NCBI GenBank assembly: GCA_000697355.1
Contig: JNEN01001265.1
Location: 1-64,000, forward strand
DNA: 64,000 nucleotides
Direction of reading: 5' to 3'
Source of the DNA: Syncephalastrum monosporum B8922
Lineage: Eukaryota > Mucoromycota > Mucoromycetes > Mucorales > Syncephalastraceae
The position numbers were made by a program, and so were the translations under genes. The first letter of the stretch is position 1. The number at the start of each line of letters is the position of its first letter. Of the stretch, positions 36,046 to 47,285 are shown piece by piece. Under the pieces are notes generated by a model. That model was given only the letters and a program-made list of their open reading frames with translations. It had not been told where the DNA came from and did no database searches.

Positions 36046-36086
36046 GAGTGATCGACGTCCAAGAATCAAAAGATTCACGATCACTC
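36046..36086 (+). promoter_or_regulatory. Inverted repeat between TATA box and start codon
   Basis: GAGTGATCG (36046-36054) pairs with CGATCACTC (36078-36086), and inside it GAATC (36063-36067) pairs with GATTC (36072-36076) around an AAAA loop. The element lies just after a TATA box and 15 bases before the start codon of the secreted-protein gene. It could be a protein-binding palindrome or a 5' leader hairpin. Confidence 0.6.
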
Positions 36087-36101
36087 TTCTATCTTTTTAC
36101 C

Positions 36102-36725
36102 ATGCGCACTTTTATTACTCTCTCCATTGCTTCGCTGGCTCTCATCTCGGTGGTGCATGCTTCTCCCACCTATCTTTTCGCTCGCGGTGAATACCCTGGT
36201 GCTGTGGCCGGCGAATCTAGCAAAGATACGATCAGTCAGCTCGGCAAAGGCGAGGAGGGCTTATTGGTGGGTGACACGCGGGACCAGACCGGTGTAGCCG
36301 TAGCAAACGTTGATGGATCCCTCAGTGACGATGCCGACGGTGCCGACGATGGAGATGAAAGTATCGGCAAGGATGGCAGTAAAGATGTCCCTGAGGCTCC
36401 TGATGAGGTTATCGGCAAGTCCGAGGGTACTATCAAAGCTAAGGCTGAAGACATTGGCGAGTGCCAGGACGGCAAAGCTGTCGAAACCAAGGGAGGCGAT
36501 GGTGTTCCCCAAAATGGCGTTGAAGACAAAGGCATCAGTGTCAAGGGCTCTGCTGAGGATAACTTGAAAAAAAGCCCCGAAGGCGGCCAAGATGGCAAAG
36601 ATGGCAAGGCAGGCGACAAGTCAAGCGAGGATGGCATCGACACAGAAGACACAATCGGCGAAGCCAAGGACAAGAAGGATGATAATGCTGTAAAGGGGGA
36701 CAGTAACATTGACAGCGATAAGTAG
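36102..36725 (+). CDS. Secreted, intrinsically disordered Asp/Gly/Lys-rich protein
   Basis: Single exon, 207 residues. The N-terminus is a clean signal peptide (MRTFITLSIASLALISVVHA, cleavage expected after VHA). The mature part has almost no hydrophobic or aromatic residues and only one Cys. It is built from short imperfect motifs with Asp, Gly, Lys, Ser and Glu, such as ADDGDESIGKDGSKDVPE, EGGQDGKDGKAGDK and similar DGK units. It is therefore expected to be disordered, highly charged and extracellular or cell-wall associated. I know no matching family. The TATA box and leader palindrome just upstream suggest strong, regulated transcription. It could be a wall-associated, metal-binding or stress protein, but nothing in the sequence proves a function. 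Confidence 0.85.
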   Translation: MRTFITLSIASLALISVVHASPTYLFARGEYPGAVAGESSKDTISQLGKGEEGLLVGDTRDQTGVAVANVDGSLSDDADGADDGDESIGKDGSKDVPEAPDEVIGKSEGTIKAKAEDIGECQDGKAVETKGGDGVPQNGVEDKGISVKGSAEDNLKKSPEGGQDGKDGKAGDKSSEDGIDTEDTIGEAKDKKDDNAVKGDSNIDSDK

Positions 36726-36990
36726 AAGCATCTTCTTTGTCATCCAAATAAAATGACCTCCATTTGAGCGATTTCAGCAGTAACTTGCTGTCTACATTCA
36801 TATTAAGCGTTTCGAGCGCAATTTCCATGAAGAACCGCTTTGGTTGAGTCCTCTTTTTCTTATCAGTGAAACTACATATAACAGGAATATTTTTAAAAAA
36901 AAGATTGCTACTCTTTTAAACTATCGTTTTTCCACTTTTACTTGCAAGGAAAACATGTGTATGTATTTGATAAAGACATAAAGCGAATAG
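36726..36990. other. Spacer before peroxiredoxin-like gene
   Basis: Contains no ATG that can be joined to the first peroxiredoxin-like exon by a canonical intron without hitting a stop. No other gene is seen. Confidence 0.45.
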
Positions 36991-37670
36991 AAAACCTTAC
37001 TCTGTCCGCCATCTGAAGCTGCCACTCTCCACGGTAAAGCGGCACCAGATTTCCGACTTCCAGCCATCGTATCCGGCAAAGTTAAAGAACTATCACTATC
37101 CGAATTTGAGGGCAAATGCGTCGTGCTTCTGTTCTTTCCAAGGACATGCTACCGAGATGAGCCGTTCGGGCCTAGCGTGATAACCTGGTCACAGCACATC
37201 GGCGACTTCCAGGCGCGGGACTCGCAGCTCTTGGCTGTCAGCACTGACTGGGGTACCGTGGGAAATCAGAGCGTCCTGCTGATTTTTTTTTTTTTGTAAT
37301 CGCTCTCTATGTATAGGTAGTTCTTGGGGCTGGTTGAGCACCCAATCGCATGAAGCCGGTTTGGGGGAGGTTAAAATACCTCTGGTTATCGATAAGGTGC
37401 ACTCGCTTGCGAGAGCGTATAGTCTCACCGCCTTGGACGAGGAAGGCAGTACTACGTTCCCAGAAGGTATGTGTAGTAAGCAGAATTGAGATAGGACTGC
37501 AAGAACGTGTGTGTTCTTACTAAACTTGTACAACGGCCGGTTGTATAGCCTTGTTTATCATTGACCCGGGCCGTCTCATCCGCCATATATCCATCGCTTA
37601 CCAGACATCCATCCAGAATACACTCTGTATCTTGGATGCGCTTAAGGAAAAGGAGACCGCATCTGGCTGA
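36991..37670 (+). pseudogene. Peroxiredoxin-like gene lacking catalytic cysteine and start, probable pseudogene
   Basis: Three exons (36991-37252, 37317-37465, 37549-37670) encode an AhpC/TSA thioredoxin fold: HGKAAPDFRLPAIVSG, LSLSEFEGKCVVLLFFP, LLAVSTDWG, GEVKIPLVIDKVHSLARAY and ALFIIDPGRLIRHISIAYQT match 2-Cys peroxiredoxins block by block. Where the family has FVCPTE with the peroxidatic Cys, this protein reads EPFGPSVI, so Cys is replaced by Gly and two residues are inserted. The C-terminus stops at KEKETASG, before the region with the resolving Cys (VCPA). No in-frame ATG precedes the first exon; the frame closes at a TAG that doubles as a possible acceptor. It is either a decayed copy or a non-catalytic paralogue with an unseen first exon. 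Confidence 0.7.
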
Positions 37671-39666
37671 TGGTAATATGAGGAAGATAAAGTTATTGAG
37701 TTTCACCTATATAGCAGCGCGCCTCATTAACTCTAGCTCATGTATGGGCTACTACAGTGAGTTTGATATAAACTCTAATGGACAGGACACTTTTTGTTCG
37801 TTTTCTGAGAATTTGTGGTCAATGCGACCTTGTATGATATATTTGCAGCTCGGGTCTTTTTCATGAGAGCAAAGGTACAAACGCTTTAGAGTTTAGTGCG
37901 TGGATCAAATGGTAAGAAGTTGCCAGATGCTCTGTCCTACCCGTGCCATCATAATATGTCACAGTATCACATTTGAACCCTTTTGGTTTATTACATGCGG
38001 GTGGTTCTTAAGTTTCTAAACAGTTCCAGTACCATCATGAACCGCTATCTCTTTGCATCTTCCCGTATGTTCCCAATCTTCCAGATACTCCAGTGGGAGC
38101 ATCTGCACGTCAAGAGCATCATTATCAATGGTACAGAGATACAAGAACCTTACAGACGTCATGTTGTTCTCGATCCTATTTAGCGCGGGTGGTTACGGGA
38201 TCGTGACCAGGGCTGGCACCCATAAATTTCCGATATGGCTAAGATGTTCAAGAAGTCTCTGCTGTGTGTGGTTTCGGTTTTTTAATCGGGACGTAAGTTT
38301 TGACTTACTTAAGCCGTTAGATACTCCGCCACGTGTGGTCGAGTTTCCCACTTTTGATTCAATGAGCCTCGCTGTATGGACCTTCTGTCGATTCTATGGA
38401 AGGCGGGAAGCGGCTGTGTAGACTGCAAATATGTCAAAGACCAAGATCCTCCCACGGCTCCCGTCGCAATTACCTTTCTGGTCGATTTTACAGAATTTAT
38501 GTCTTACAGAAAAAAAGGGCAATGTCCGCGGAAAGTAGGTATTGAAAGTATTGATCAAGTAAGCAGAGGGCCGGGGAAAAAAAAAATAAGAGCGCCAAAT
38601 AAGCAATGATCCGATTTTCTGTTTTAGCGGCAACAAAAAAAAAAAAAAAAAAAAGGAAAGGAAGTGGGAATAATACAAAGGCTGGAGCGGGTAGTAGGAG
38701 ATGGCTTTGAAAAAATAATAACAGACAGATGTGGAGCTATTCTATAATCTTCCCATGGAAGGACAGCGGCGACCCAACCACAAAGGAAGGTGCCGCGGCT
38801 TGCTTACGAGAGTTATTCTGAAAGGTCTGCTATGTCAGGACATGGAAAGGTTTTCGACTATCGTACTTCATAGAAAACACAGCGGAGAACAGCGTGAAAT
38901 TTTTATTCTTTTCTGTATGGTGGTGCTCTAGTGCCCGAGATTTCTCACCCTCTTCAGGTTCGAATTGCTTTTCCACGTGCACGCAACGGAGGAATACTCC
39001 GCGCTATACCTCTTCATGCTGATTTCTTTCTCGACCCTGCAAACGAGGCCGGGACTGTCCAATCGCAAAGTAGCAGCGACATAATAAGGACTCGCTTCAT
39101 CTGTTTCTCATTGGCTGGGCCAGAACGGAAATTTCTTCGGGAGGCCTGAAAGGCCATCGACTGGTTCCATCGAATTTCCCAATCTTTCCTGGCCTCAGGT
39201 TTCACAACTGGTGTGGAGAAGACAATTGGGCGGGATCTTGCGGGGTAAAGAAGACCGCACCTCACTTCTCTTGTTGTGGGGGGTGGCAAATCTTACGTCA
39301 GAAGCATCTTCGGTAAGCGAGCTGCTACACAACTTTGTTTTAGTCCCTAATTCTACTTGCCCTGGCTATCACGCCATGCTAAAATGATGCCCACAGATGC
39401 AGAGAATCAAAGGTCGGTCTATGGTGCGTTTCCGAGGAGCGTAGGCTATCCGTAGAAAAAAGAACATGAACAAGTATGCAATGTGTCAAATATGGGCATG
39501 GAAAAAAAAAGCCAGCCAAAGAAGAACGGTGGAAAAACTTGCCATCTCTGAACTTGACCATTTGGAGACCGCGTGGGGCACCAGATTACCCAATTCTGGT
39601 AAACTATAAAAGGACAGCTAAAGGGCGTCAGACCCTGGTTTCCCGTCTTACTTCCATTTTTCTACA
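37671..39666. other. 2 kb intergenic region
   Basis: No gene recognised on either strand. Holds a 19-base A-run at about 38636-38654 and a CACGTG box (about 38331). A TATA-like CTATAAAAGG at about 39604-39613, some 55 bases before the sugar transporter start, is a likely core promoter for it. Confidence 0.5.
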
Positions 39667-41416
39667 ATGACTGATAGTATTAAACACGAACACGAACACT
39701 CAGAGGACCACGATTACGTCCCGCCACTCAACACCGGCGGCAAGTCAGCCCTTTCTGGCTTTATCGCCAATCCTTACGTCTTTGCAACCGCACTTTTCGC
39801 TTCCATCGGTGGTATCACCTTTGGCTGTAAGTACCCGTGGTTCCCACGACAGAAAATTGAGTAGAAAACAGAAAATACTGACCCGATATGGACAATGTCT
39901 AGATGACCAAGGTGTCATTTCCGGCGTGCAGGAAATGGAGACTTTTGTCGCACGATTCCCCATGAACTCGACCGAGAATGGTTTTGTCGTCGCTATTCTG
40001 GAATTGGGTGCTTGGGCCGGCGCATGGCTCGCTGCTTACCCAGCTGATCGTATCTCTCGTAAATACACCATGGTCCTTTTCTGTGTCATTTTCTTGCTCG
40101 GCTCTGCCATTCAGGGTGGTGCCCAAACCATTGCTTACCTGATGGGTGGCCGTTTTGTCACTGGTATGGCCGTCGGTGCCCTGTCCCTCCTCGTGTAAGT
40201 TTCGTCAGTTGTGAGAGTAACACATGGCTCATACGTTTTTATTAGCCCCATGTATCAGTCCGAAATCGCCCCGCCTGAGGTCCGTGGTTCGCTCATTTCG
40301 CTGCAGCAGCTTGCCATTACTTTTGGTATTCTCATTGCTTTCTGGATCAATTTCGGCTGTGCCTACATCGCCGGTGAGGCCCAGTGGCGCGTCCCGCTCT
40401 GTCTCCAACTTATCCTTGGTCTTCTCCTCGGTGTCGGCATGCTCTTCTTCCCTTTTTCGCCCCGTTGGCTTATGGGTCAAGGCCGCGAGGAGGAGTGTCT
40501 CCGCGTGCTGGCCAAGCTGCGCCGTCGTCCTCTCGATGATCCTATCGTCCAGGAGGAGTGGCGTGAGATCAAGATCTCTGTCGAGTTTGACCGCGAGCTC
40601 GAGCTTCAGCAGTACCCTGAGTACGTCAACCAGGGCGCCAAGGGCCGATTCATGATCGGTTTGATGGGTTACCGAGATCTCTTCCGCCGCGACATGTTCC
40701 CTCGCCTTGCTATCGGCTGCGTTCTCATGTTCTTCCAGCAGTTTTGTGGTACCAACTCGCTCATCTACTACGCCCCCAAGATCTTCCAGTCGCTGGGTCT
40801 CAGCGGCTCCACCATCTCTCTCCTCGCCACCGGCGTCGTCGGTATCATCAACTTCGTCTGTACCTTCCCGACTGTCTTCTACCTTGATGTCATGGGCCGT
40901 AAGCCTACGCTCCTTGTCGCTTCCGTTTTTATGACTCTGTGCATGGTTATCATTGCTGTCATTTCCGCTCTGTTCGAAGGCAACTGGGAGAACAACACCG
41001 ACAAGGGCTGGGGTTGTGTTGCCCTTACCTACATCTTTATCGCCAACTTCGCCTACGCCTGGGGTCCCATTGGCTGGGTTATTCCTGCTGAGATCTTCCC
41101 TCTTCGCGCACGTGCCAAGGCCATGTCGATCACTACGTCTTCCAACTGGATGAACAACTTTATCATTGCCCAGATCACGCCCCCTATGCTTTCCAACATC
41201 ACCTACGGTACCTACATCTTCTTTGCCGTCTTCTGCTTCCTGTCCTTCTTCTTCGTGCTTTTCTTTGTTCCCGAGACGAAGGGTCGCTCGCTCGAAGAGA
41301 TGGATGAAGTCTTTGGTGGCACTTCGGCTGCCCGTGATGCCGAGCTCATGCGCCGTGTCGAGGCCCAGTACGGTGGCACTTATGTTCCTGCTGGTCTGAA
41401 GAACGAGACTGCCTAA
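39667..41416 (+). CDS. MFS sugar porter (hexose transporter)
   Basis: Plasma membrane monosaccharide transporter of the sugar porter family. Three exons (39667-39826, 39903-40194, 40246-41416) give 540 residues. Hallmarks: FASIGGITFGYDQGVISG in span 1, PADRISRKYTMVLFC (motif A), GRFVTGMAVGALSLLVPMYQ with SEIAPPEVRGSLISLQQL, SPRWLMGQGREEEC (the PESPRWL equivalent), QQFCGTNSLIYYAPKIFQSL (sugar-binding QQ region), YAWGPIGWVIPAEIFPLRAR and VPETKGRSLEEMDEVF. It resembles fungal hexose carriers and plant STP types. Codon use is extremely C-biased, which leaves a long open antisense frame and suggests high expression. It could be proton-coupled or facilitative; the sugar preference cannot be read. 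Confidence 0.94.
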
Positions 41417-41783
41417 TCTTCTCATTCCCCCTACTTATCCGCCCAACATTTTCCTCCTACCCTTTTCCTTTCACACTTTGTTTCTCTATTTCTCATGTAT
41501 ATTATTTACCTTTCGTAGTTCTTAGTGCATACCTATTCTTTGATCTTTTGGACGCTTCATATAAAAGCCTGATTTAAATCTAAGATGAAATTACATTCGT
41601 ATTTCAGACGATACAACTTCATGCACGACATGTCACAATCAAGCTATTTTAAATCATTATCATTACTTTGCATGCATTTCTTCACGAAGACTAGCGCGAT
41701 ATTCACAAGGTCCAACATGTATATTCGAGTGAGTATAACGTATCTATTAAAAAGTATACGTATGCAATATTATATGCGATAAT

Positions 41784-42638
41784 CTATCCACAGAAGACTA
41801 CCTCGTAGTTGTCTGTGGTACATTGGTACGTGCTGCTCTGATCGTCATAAGCAAACCTAAGATAAACATATTCTGTAAATCAAAGCTCTTCAAAAATGGC
41901 TGTTGCATATACATACGAGTAGGCATCTGGGCAGGCCTTCTTGACGCTTTCCGCTTGCTGGTCGGGCTTGCAGATACCAGGATCATCGTGGGCACCCTTG
42001 CAGCATGTTTGGTCATCGTTGTGCTTGGAGCAAGAGCTCTGGCAGGATACGACATTGCCTGTGGAGTCTACAATCGCATACTCTTTGGGGCAGTCGGGTA
42101 CCTTGCAAGAGGGCGAGCCGCAGTTGTATTTTCCATCGGATCCACCACTGCCTTTCTCGACATTGATGGACATTTGCAGATTGTAGCCGTCCACCAGGCT
42201 GATATCGTAAAAGTCCTTACCGTCTGAGCCTTTGAAGAAGAACTCAGCGAGCGAGGCAGGGTTGCCTGCACCGGGCACGCCACAGTCTTTGCTTCCACTG
42301 TTACTGCCCGAGCATTGGTGCCGGCCCCAGACACGGCCGCCCCAGTGATCGTCCTTGGTGATGCTCTGGCTCGATCCAGGCGTCAAATCAAAGCTTTGCT
42401 CGGGCTGGTTGGCGCTCTTGCCGTTCGTCAGCACGCCCACTGAAACCGTCTCCTTGCACTGGTTTTTAACGTCGATTTTCTTTGAGCCACCACCTCCTCC
42501 GCCGCCTCCACCGCCACCGCCACCGCCACCGCTATCACCACCGGCGAGGATGCCGAAGGCTTCGACGCCGACAGGTCGCTGATTGGGAGCGGGCAAGGCA
42601 AGAAGTACAAGCGCAGCTGTCACAAGGAGCTTATACAT
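41784..42638 (-). CDS. Secreted thaumatin-like protein with poly-Gly linker
   Basis: Thaumatin/PR-5 fold protein; fungal members bind or hydrolyse beta-glucan and may act in wall remodelling. Two exons (42638-41917, 41856-41784) give 264 residues. A signal peptide (MYKLLVTAALVLLALPAPN) is followed by a run of about 15 Gly and then the domain: NQCKETVSVGVL, SITKDDHWGGRVWGRHQCSG, CGVPGAGNPASLAEFFF with GSDGKDFYDISLVDGYNLQM (the acidic cleft REDDD region is only partly conserved), CPKEYAIVDSTGNVVSCQSS and CPDAYSF. The second exon supplies the conserved end AYDDQSSTYQCTTDNYEVVF with the final Cys. Without that splice the protein would end at a wrong tail. Convergent with the sugar transporter. 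Confidence 0.9.
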
Positions 42639-42639
42639 A

Positions 42640-42964
42640 TCAAGTTTTAATGGAAGAAAAAGCGAGCTTTACAGTGGATTGCATGGCTTGTTCTTTATAT
42701 ATTATCAAGGGCATGGGTAGAAGGGGTATTTGAAAGGCCATGGATAAGTAGGCCCCAAACAAACTCCGCCTCAGGTACTTCGTATGTGTCAAAATACAGA
42801 ATCCTCATTGCGCACTGCAGACTGCGAAGTGAGTATTCCGACCATGTTCAGTCCATGAAAAGCACATACAGTGGGTATAAATGTACAATGTATGCGGCGT
42901 GTGTGTTTTTAATGGAGATGTGATAGATATAAAAGAATGAAAAAATAGTGATATGGAATGATAT
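42640..42964. other. Short spacer between thaumatin-like gene and Zn2Cys6 gene
   Basis: No gene seen. It should contain the thaumatin-like promoter (a TATATATTATC stretch at about 42695-42705, minus orientation) and the 3' end of the zinc-cluster gene. Confidence 0.4.
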
Positions 42965-44984
42965 TCATGGGTCCATCGAGCATGGGTCACCCCCTCTCTC
43001 TTGAAAGAGCCACCACCGATGGCTGTTTTCTGGTCCAAGGCCAGCCTGAATCAGATGCTGTGAATCGCACGCATCAACTCGAATATCATACTCGGTTATG
43101 GTGGATTGGATATGTTTGGCGAGAGTGCTTTCACCAAAAGAATTGAACGTTGGGGTGGTTTTATAGAAAGTGAGCATGCGCACAAGGGCTGTCTTGCTGA
43201 CTGTGGCAAGGGAGTTATTCTGGATGATGTTTGACTAAGAGCAAAGGGTAAAGCGTAAGCCTAACGGCTATCTGATGATGTGGTATGGTTTACCTGGAAG
43301 ACATGTACGGCGCTGATAAAGTGGAAGAGAAATGATCTGAATAGACAATCGAAACCGTAAGCGGGCCGAGTGCACCATTTCTCGCAAATGTACATGATGG
43401 CAACCGCAGCCTGAGTGGCGTGGAGTGGAGGGGTATTATCTCGTTTTTTGAAGAATGAGATCCAAGCCTGGCAATAGTCAAGCAAGACGCCGTAAAGCGC
43501 GCGCGCGCCCCAGATAGACAACACGGAGGACGGAGGATGCATCGCAGCTTCAAACTTGGCCTTACGCGGAAGCGAGTGATAAAAGACATGAAGATCGGAT
43601 GAGGTGGGATGCGCCAATAGCAGCTGCCGGACCACAATCATCTTCGCGAGCGGGCCGTCCCGGTCGAGTGGGTAAGACGCGATTTCATGGTCGCGCATGA
43701 CCGACGGCTGACCATAAAATAATGGTACGAGCGAGTCGATATACCACACATTCCAAAACAAATGTATCGCCAGTGTGCGCTCTTCCGCAGGCCATTTGCG
43801 CAGTGTATCCGGCAAATGCAAGTTGAGTGCATAGCAATGACGGATAAGCAGACCTAGCTGAATGAATGCGCTCTGCACACGACCGACATCGAGGTGGTAC
43901 AGGGTGAGACACAAACGGTGGTGGACGCCCAGCAGAGTCGGTTCGAAGTCGTCGAGGTCAGCGCGCTCGCACAAAATTTGCGCAGCCGCTTTTGCTTTCG
44001 TGATGGACCAATGTGGAGGGAGGAGATGCGGGTGATAAACAGCGGCGTGTGGGAGGGCATGCGCGAGAACGGCAAGTAACAAAGCATTCGGAAGCGCGTT
44101 TGTGCAATAGCGCTGGGCCAGCAACGAGGGGTGATCCGAAAGCGGTAAGAAACATTCTTCATAACCTGCCAAGAGTCGCACAATATCCATGGACATCAGC
44201 TCCTCCAGGCGTGGTGTCTGTTGCTTCGTTTCACAGGGGCCATATCGCGAAGAGCTTTTCGTGGGAGACTCAAACCGACCGAGGCACTTAAACGCGCAGA
44301 GTGTTCCTGCCTCCATCGGGTCAGGCCGCATATGAGGTTGGCTGAAAGACTGAAAAGACGGGTGTGTTGTGTGTAGATGACACAGGGCGCGGACAAGGAG
44401 GACACGCAAGTCGTCGAGGGTGGTGATGTTGGTATGAATAGAGTACAAGCCATCGACGACGTGAGTGGGCCAGCCATGTTTGGCCGCCCACTTGACGAGA
44501 CAGGCTGTAGCGGGTGGTGGTAGTGATGCCGATTTGCTTTTTTGCTCAAGTAGCTGTTTTTTCTCGTGTTCGAAGTCCGCGAGCTCTGACCACAGCTGCT
44601 GGATCTGCGTTTGCAGCTCTTGCATGCGCGAGCTGTTTTCTCGACCATAGGTATCATTGCTGTAAATACACTTGATCTGGCGCTGCTCGCACTGGGCACA
44701 GATGGGGTGACCTCGACTACAGCCAATCTGTCGCGCACGGCAGCTGTGAGACAGAAAAAAATACGTAAAGAAATGAGTGTGAGACGTTATACGACTACAT
44801 AAGCCTGACGGAAAGAACGTGCGCATGGAGACGTATGTGCTTTCATCTGCATATTCCATGATGTGAAACTGTCATACCTGTCGCAAGCATAACCTGGCCT
44901 TTGTCGCCTTCGTTTGACCGCGGGTGGACTCGATACTAATGATGATTCAGTGTCGGTAGAGGGCGGAGAAGGGTAATTGGACAT
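42965..44984 (-). CDS. Zn(2)Cys(6) fungal transcription factor
   Basis: Nuclear DNA-binding regulator. Three exons (44984-44878, 44743-43294, 43234-42965) give 608 residues. The zinc cluster is split by the first intron: GYACD joined to SCRARQIGCSRGHPICAQC and EQRQIKC, which gives CX2CX6CX6CX2CX6C. A basic RRRQRPG precedes it, and a coiled-coil dimerisation segment follows (MQELQTQIQQLWSELADFEH). The rest is the fungal-specific middle homology region, with SAFIQLGLLIRHCYALNLHL and ERTLAIHLFWNVWYIDSLVP, including the helix in which a W-Y-D motif is usual. The last exon encodes a hydrophilic tail. The target genes are unknown; the neighbouring thaumatin-like and sugar transporter genes are only positional candidates. 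Confidence 0.92.
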
Positions 44985-46259
44985 GAAAGAGGTGCAACCC
45001 CAAAAAAAATTTGGAAAAAAAAACCAAAAATGAGAAAGGCACATAGTGCAGCAAAAAATTCATCATCGGGAGTGCGCCTATCAACAGTCAGACCTGAGCA
45101 TCCCTTGTGTAAAATTATCAGCAACCGCAGTATCATAACCACCACGTGCTTCATTATTATAATGCATTAGAATGGTAATACATTTGTAGCAGGCAGACAT
45201 ACCTAATTGTCCGCTATATATGTATCAGCCGTAGATCAGCCAGAAAATCTTGCATTGATCTGCGATACATGACTGGCTTCTCGAGGGGCATCTGTCGACC
45301 ACGTTTGCCCGAAATTCGCATAACGGAAAACGATGAAAGAAAAAAAATGAAATGATGGGAGTATAGTCAAAATATTGTTGAAAATCATGAATGACACTTT
45401 AAATGTCATTGACTATTTTAGCTCGTCACATGGCGTTGAAAGGGAGAAAAGCAGCGATGGGTTCGTGCACATAAAAAAAACAGAAGGCACCGCATGGGCG
45501 GTGCTACAAAAAAAATCGAGTCTCCTGCTTGTTGGCGCCCATGATGACATGGTAGGAAACAGATAAAACGGGTACGCAGAGAATGAAAAAGAACGAGATT
45601 ATATAATTAGGTAAGGAGATCGGAGGGGTATCTCTCTCCCCGGCTCTACCCCTTTTGCACCCGGCTATGTCCATCAACAAAAGGCAGACATCTTCCCGAG
45701 GAAGAAAAAGTGCAATTACGTAACCAATATGGCCTATCTGAACCCCGCAAGCACACACAGAGCAATATGGGTTTGATTTTCGCCATAGATTCAGTATTTG
45801 CACGTGATGCCACTTGGTACTAGAACATTCATATCTCTGGTAACGAGGGAGATGCATAAATCAAGCATATTTCTTCCATACGGATCATTAAGCAGATCAA
45901 GCAGAAAAAAAAAGTACAACACAAACGAGGGAAAAAGGGGAAGCAGAGACATAATGCCATGTCCTTTTGCTGACAAAAGCACGGAACGGTGGACAAACCC
46001 GGCTAAAGGCTGAGTCAGCTCTTTCTGCATATTGGAAAGGACCCTTCCACATTGAACGTCGGTTACATATTTTTTTGTCTCTCTCCTCACGCAGCTCACA
46101 CACGCGCACGGCATACGCATACATATATACACACTACACGCACATTACCTATTTTATTATCAACACATACACACGCATTTTTCTTTTTGTTTATCCTTCT
46201 TCGTGCGTTTTCAGACGATCCCCCTTCTCTTTTGCTCTTCTCTTATTTTTGAAAAGAAA
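44985..46259. other. Divergent intergenic region Zn2Cys6 / bZIP
   Basis: About 1.3 kb with no supported gene. T-rich and CA-rich stretches (46085-46185) form the presumed long leader of the bZIP gene. An A-run cluster near 45000-45030 lies just upstream of the zinc-cluster gene. Confidence 0.5.
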
Positions 46260-46774
46260 ATGAGCAACCGGAGCAGAAGCCCACCTCATTCAGCCAACAG
46301 TGATTTGGAGAATGAACAATCAGCACGACGAAAAGCGGTCATCGACACACGACGTGCCGAACAGAATCGCGCGGCACAACGCGCTTTTCGACAGCGCAAA
46401 GAGCGTTACGTAAAAGAGCTCGAGAACAAGGTGCGCGACCTGCAGGGTCTTCAAGACAGAGTCGACAAACTCGAAGAAGAAAACGAACAGCTACGGCACC
46501 GCATTTGGGAACTCGAGCATCGCCCGCCAATACCTACCACTTCGTCCGTTGCGACGGTTACCACAGCGACAGCGACCACAGCGTCCCCGTCATTCCATCC
46601 CCATTCGCACCCTCCTCCTCCACCACCACCAGCAACGGCAGTGCCTCACCATCACTGGTCTCAGCAGCAGCAGCAGCAGCAGCAAAGTACTATACCGCCA
46701 CCACCACCACCGCTGGCCAGCACGAGTCCGCGGGCAGACTCCCACCACGCTTTCCACCCGCATCATTCCCAACA

Positions 46775-46805
<31 letters not shown>

Positions 46806-47147
46806 CAACAAAGACGCGATCCGTACTCACCTTCACCGCCACCACCTGCAAGCCGTCCGTCGCCACCACTGCCACCGGACCAGCAGCCACCACCCTTCAA
46901 GGCGAGCAGCCATCGTCTGTCCGACCAATTGCCGCCTGCCAAACCTTATGCAAGCCTTCAGATGGATCATTCACCTTACAACAATGCATCCCAACCACAG
47001 CAAGCGCAGCAAGGCGAGGGACGTGTCCTGGATGATCTTATGAGTATCTTACGCACACGCCATCGTCCTCCCATTCCTCAACACCTTGGTCCTGACTCCT
47101 CCCCACCGCCTTCTTCCGTAGATTCAAGGGATATTTCTCTCCATTGA
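46260..47147 (+). CDS. bZIP transcription factor, Yap/AP-1-like
   Basis: Single exon, 295 residues from the ATG at 46260. The basic region RRAEQNRAAQRAFRQRKERY contains the NxxAQxxFR signature of fungal Yap/Pap1 factors, which differs from the NxxAAxxSR of Gcn4 or Fos/Jun. The leucine zipper follows at once (LENKVRDLQGLQDRVDKLEE). The remaining two thirds are low complexity: alternating Pro, His, Gln and Ser, with a poly-Gln run at about 46773-46809 and several Pro runs. I see no C-terminal Cys-rich domain of the kind that senses oxidants in Yap1/Pap1, so this is more likely a Yap-like factor for another stress or nutrient signal. The C-terminus holds a short conserved-looking VLDDLMSILRTRHRPP helix. 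Confidence 0.93.
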
Positions 47148-47149
47148 TA

Positions 47150-47282
47150 CACACACACCCACACACACACATACATACTCTCTCTGTCTCTCTCTCTTTT
47201 GCCTTCTCTTTCGCCTTCTTTGTGTCTCTTCTTCTCTTTCTTTTTTTTTTTTTTCTTTTTTTTTCCCTTTATTTCTTTCTTG
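47150..47282 (+). repeat. CA and T/C low-complexity tract in 3' spacer
   Basis: (CA)n at about 47150-47172, then (CT)n and long T runs (47239-47265), between the convergent bZIP and mitoribosomal genes. Confidence 0.7.
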
Positions 47283-47285
47283 TGT

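Noticed and set aside
10949..41416. A transporter-centred secondary metabolite cluster
   Set aside because: Three MFS carriers, an AEC carrier and an ABC transporter are present, but no backbone synthase or tailoring enzymes lie between them.
40229..41425. Long open frame (about 398 codons) antisense to the sugar transporter
   Set aside because: Explained by the strong C-ending codon bias of the transporter; it has no recognisable domain and the opposite strand is clearly coding.
46590..46811. Poly-Leu/Trp frames antisense to the bZIP gene
   Set aside because: Direct product of the CAG/CCA repeats on the coding strand.
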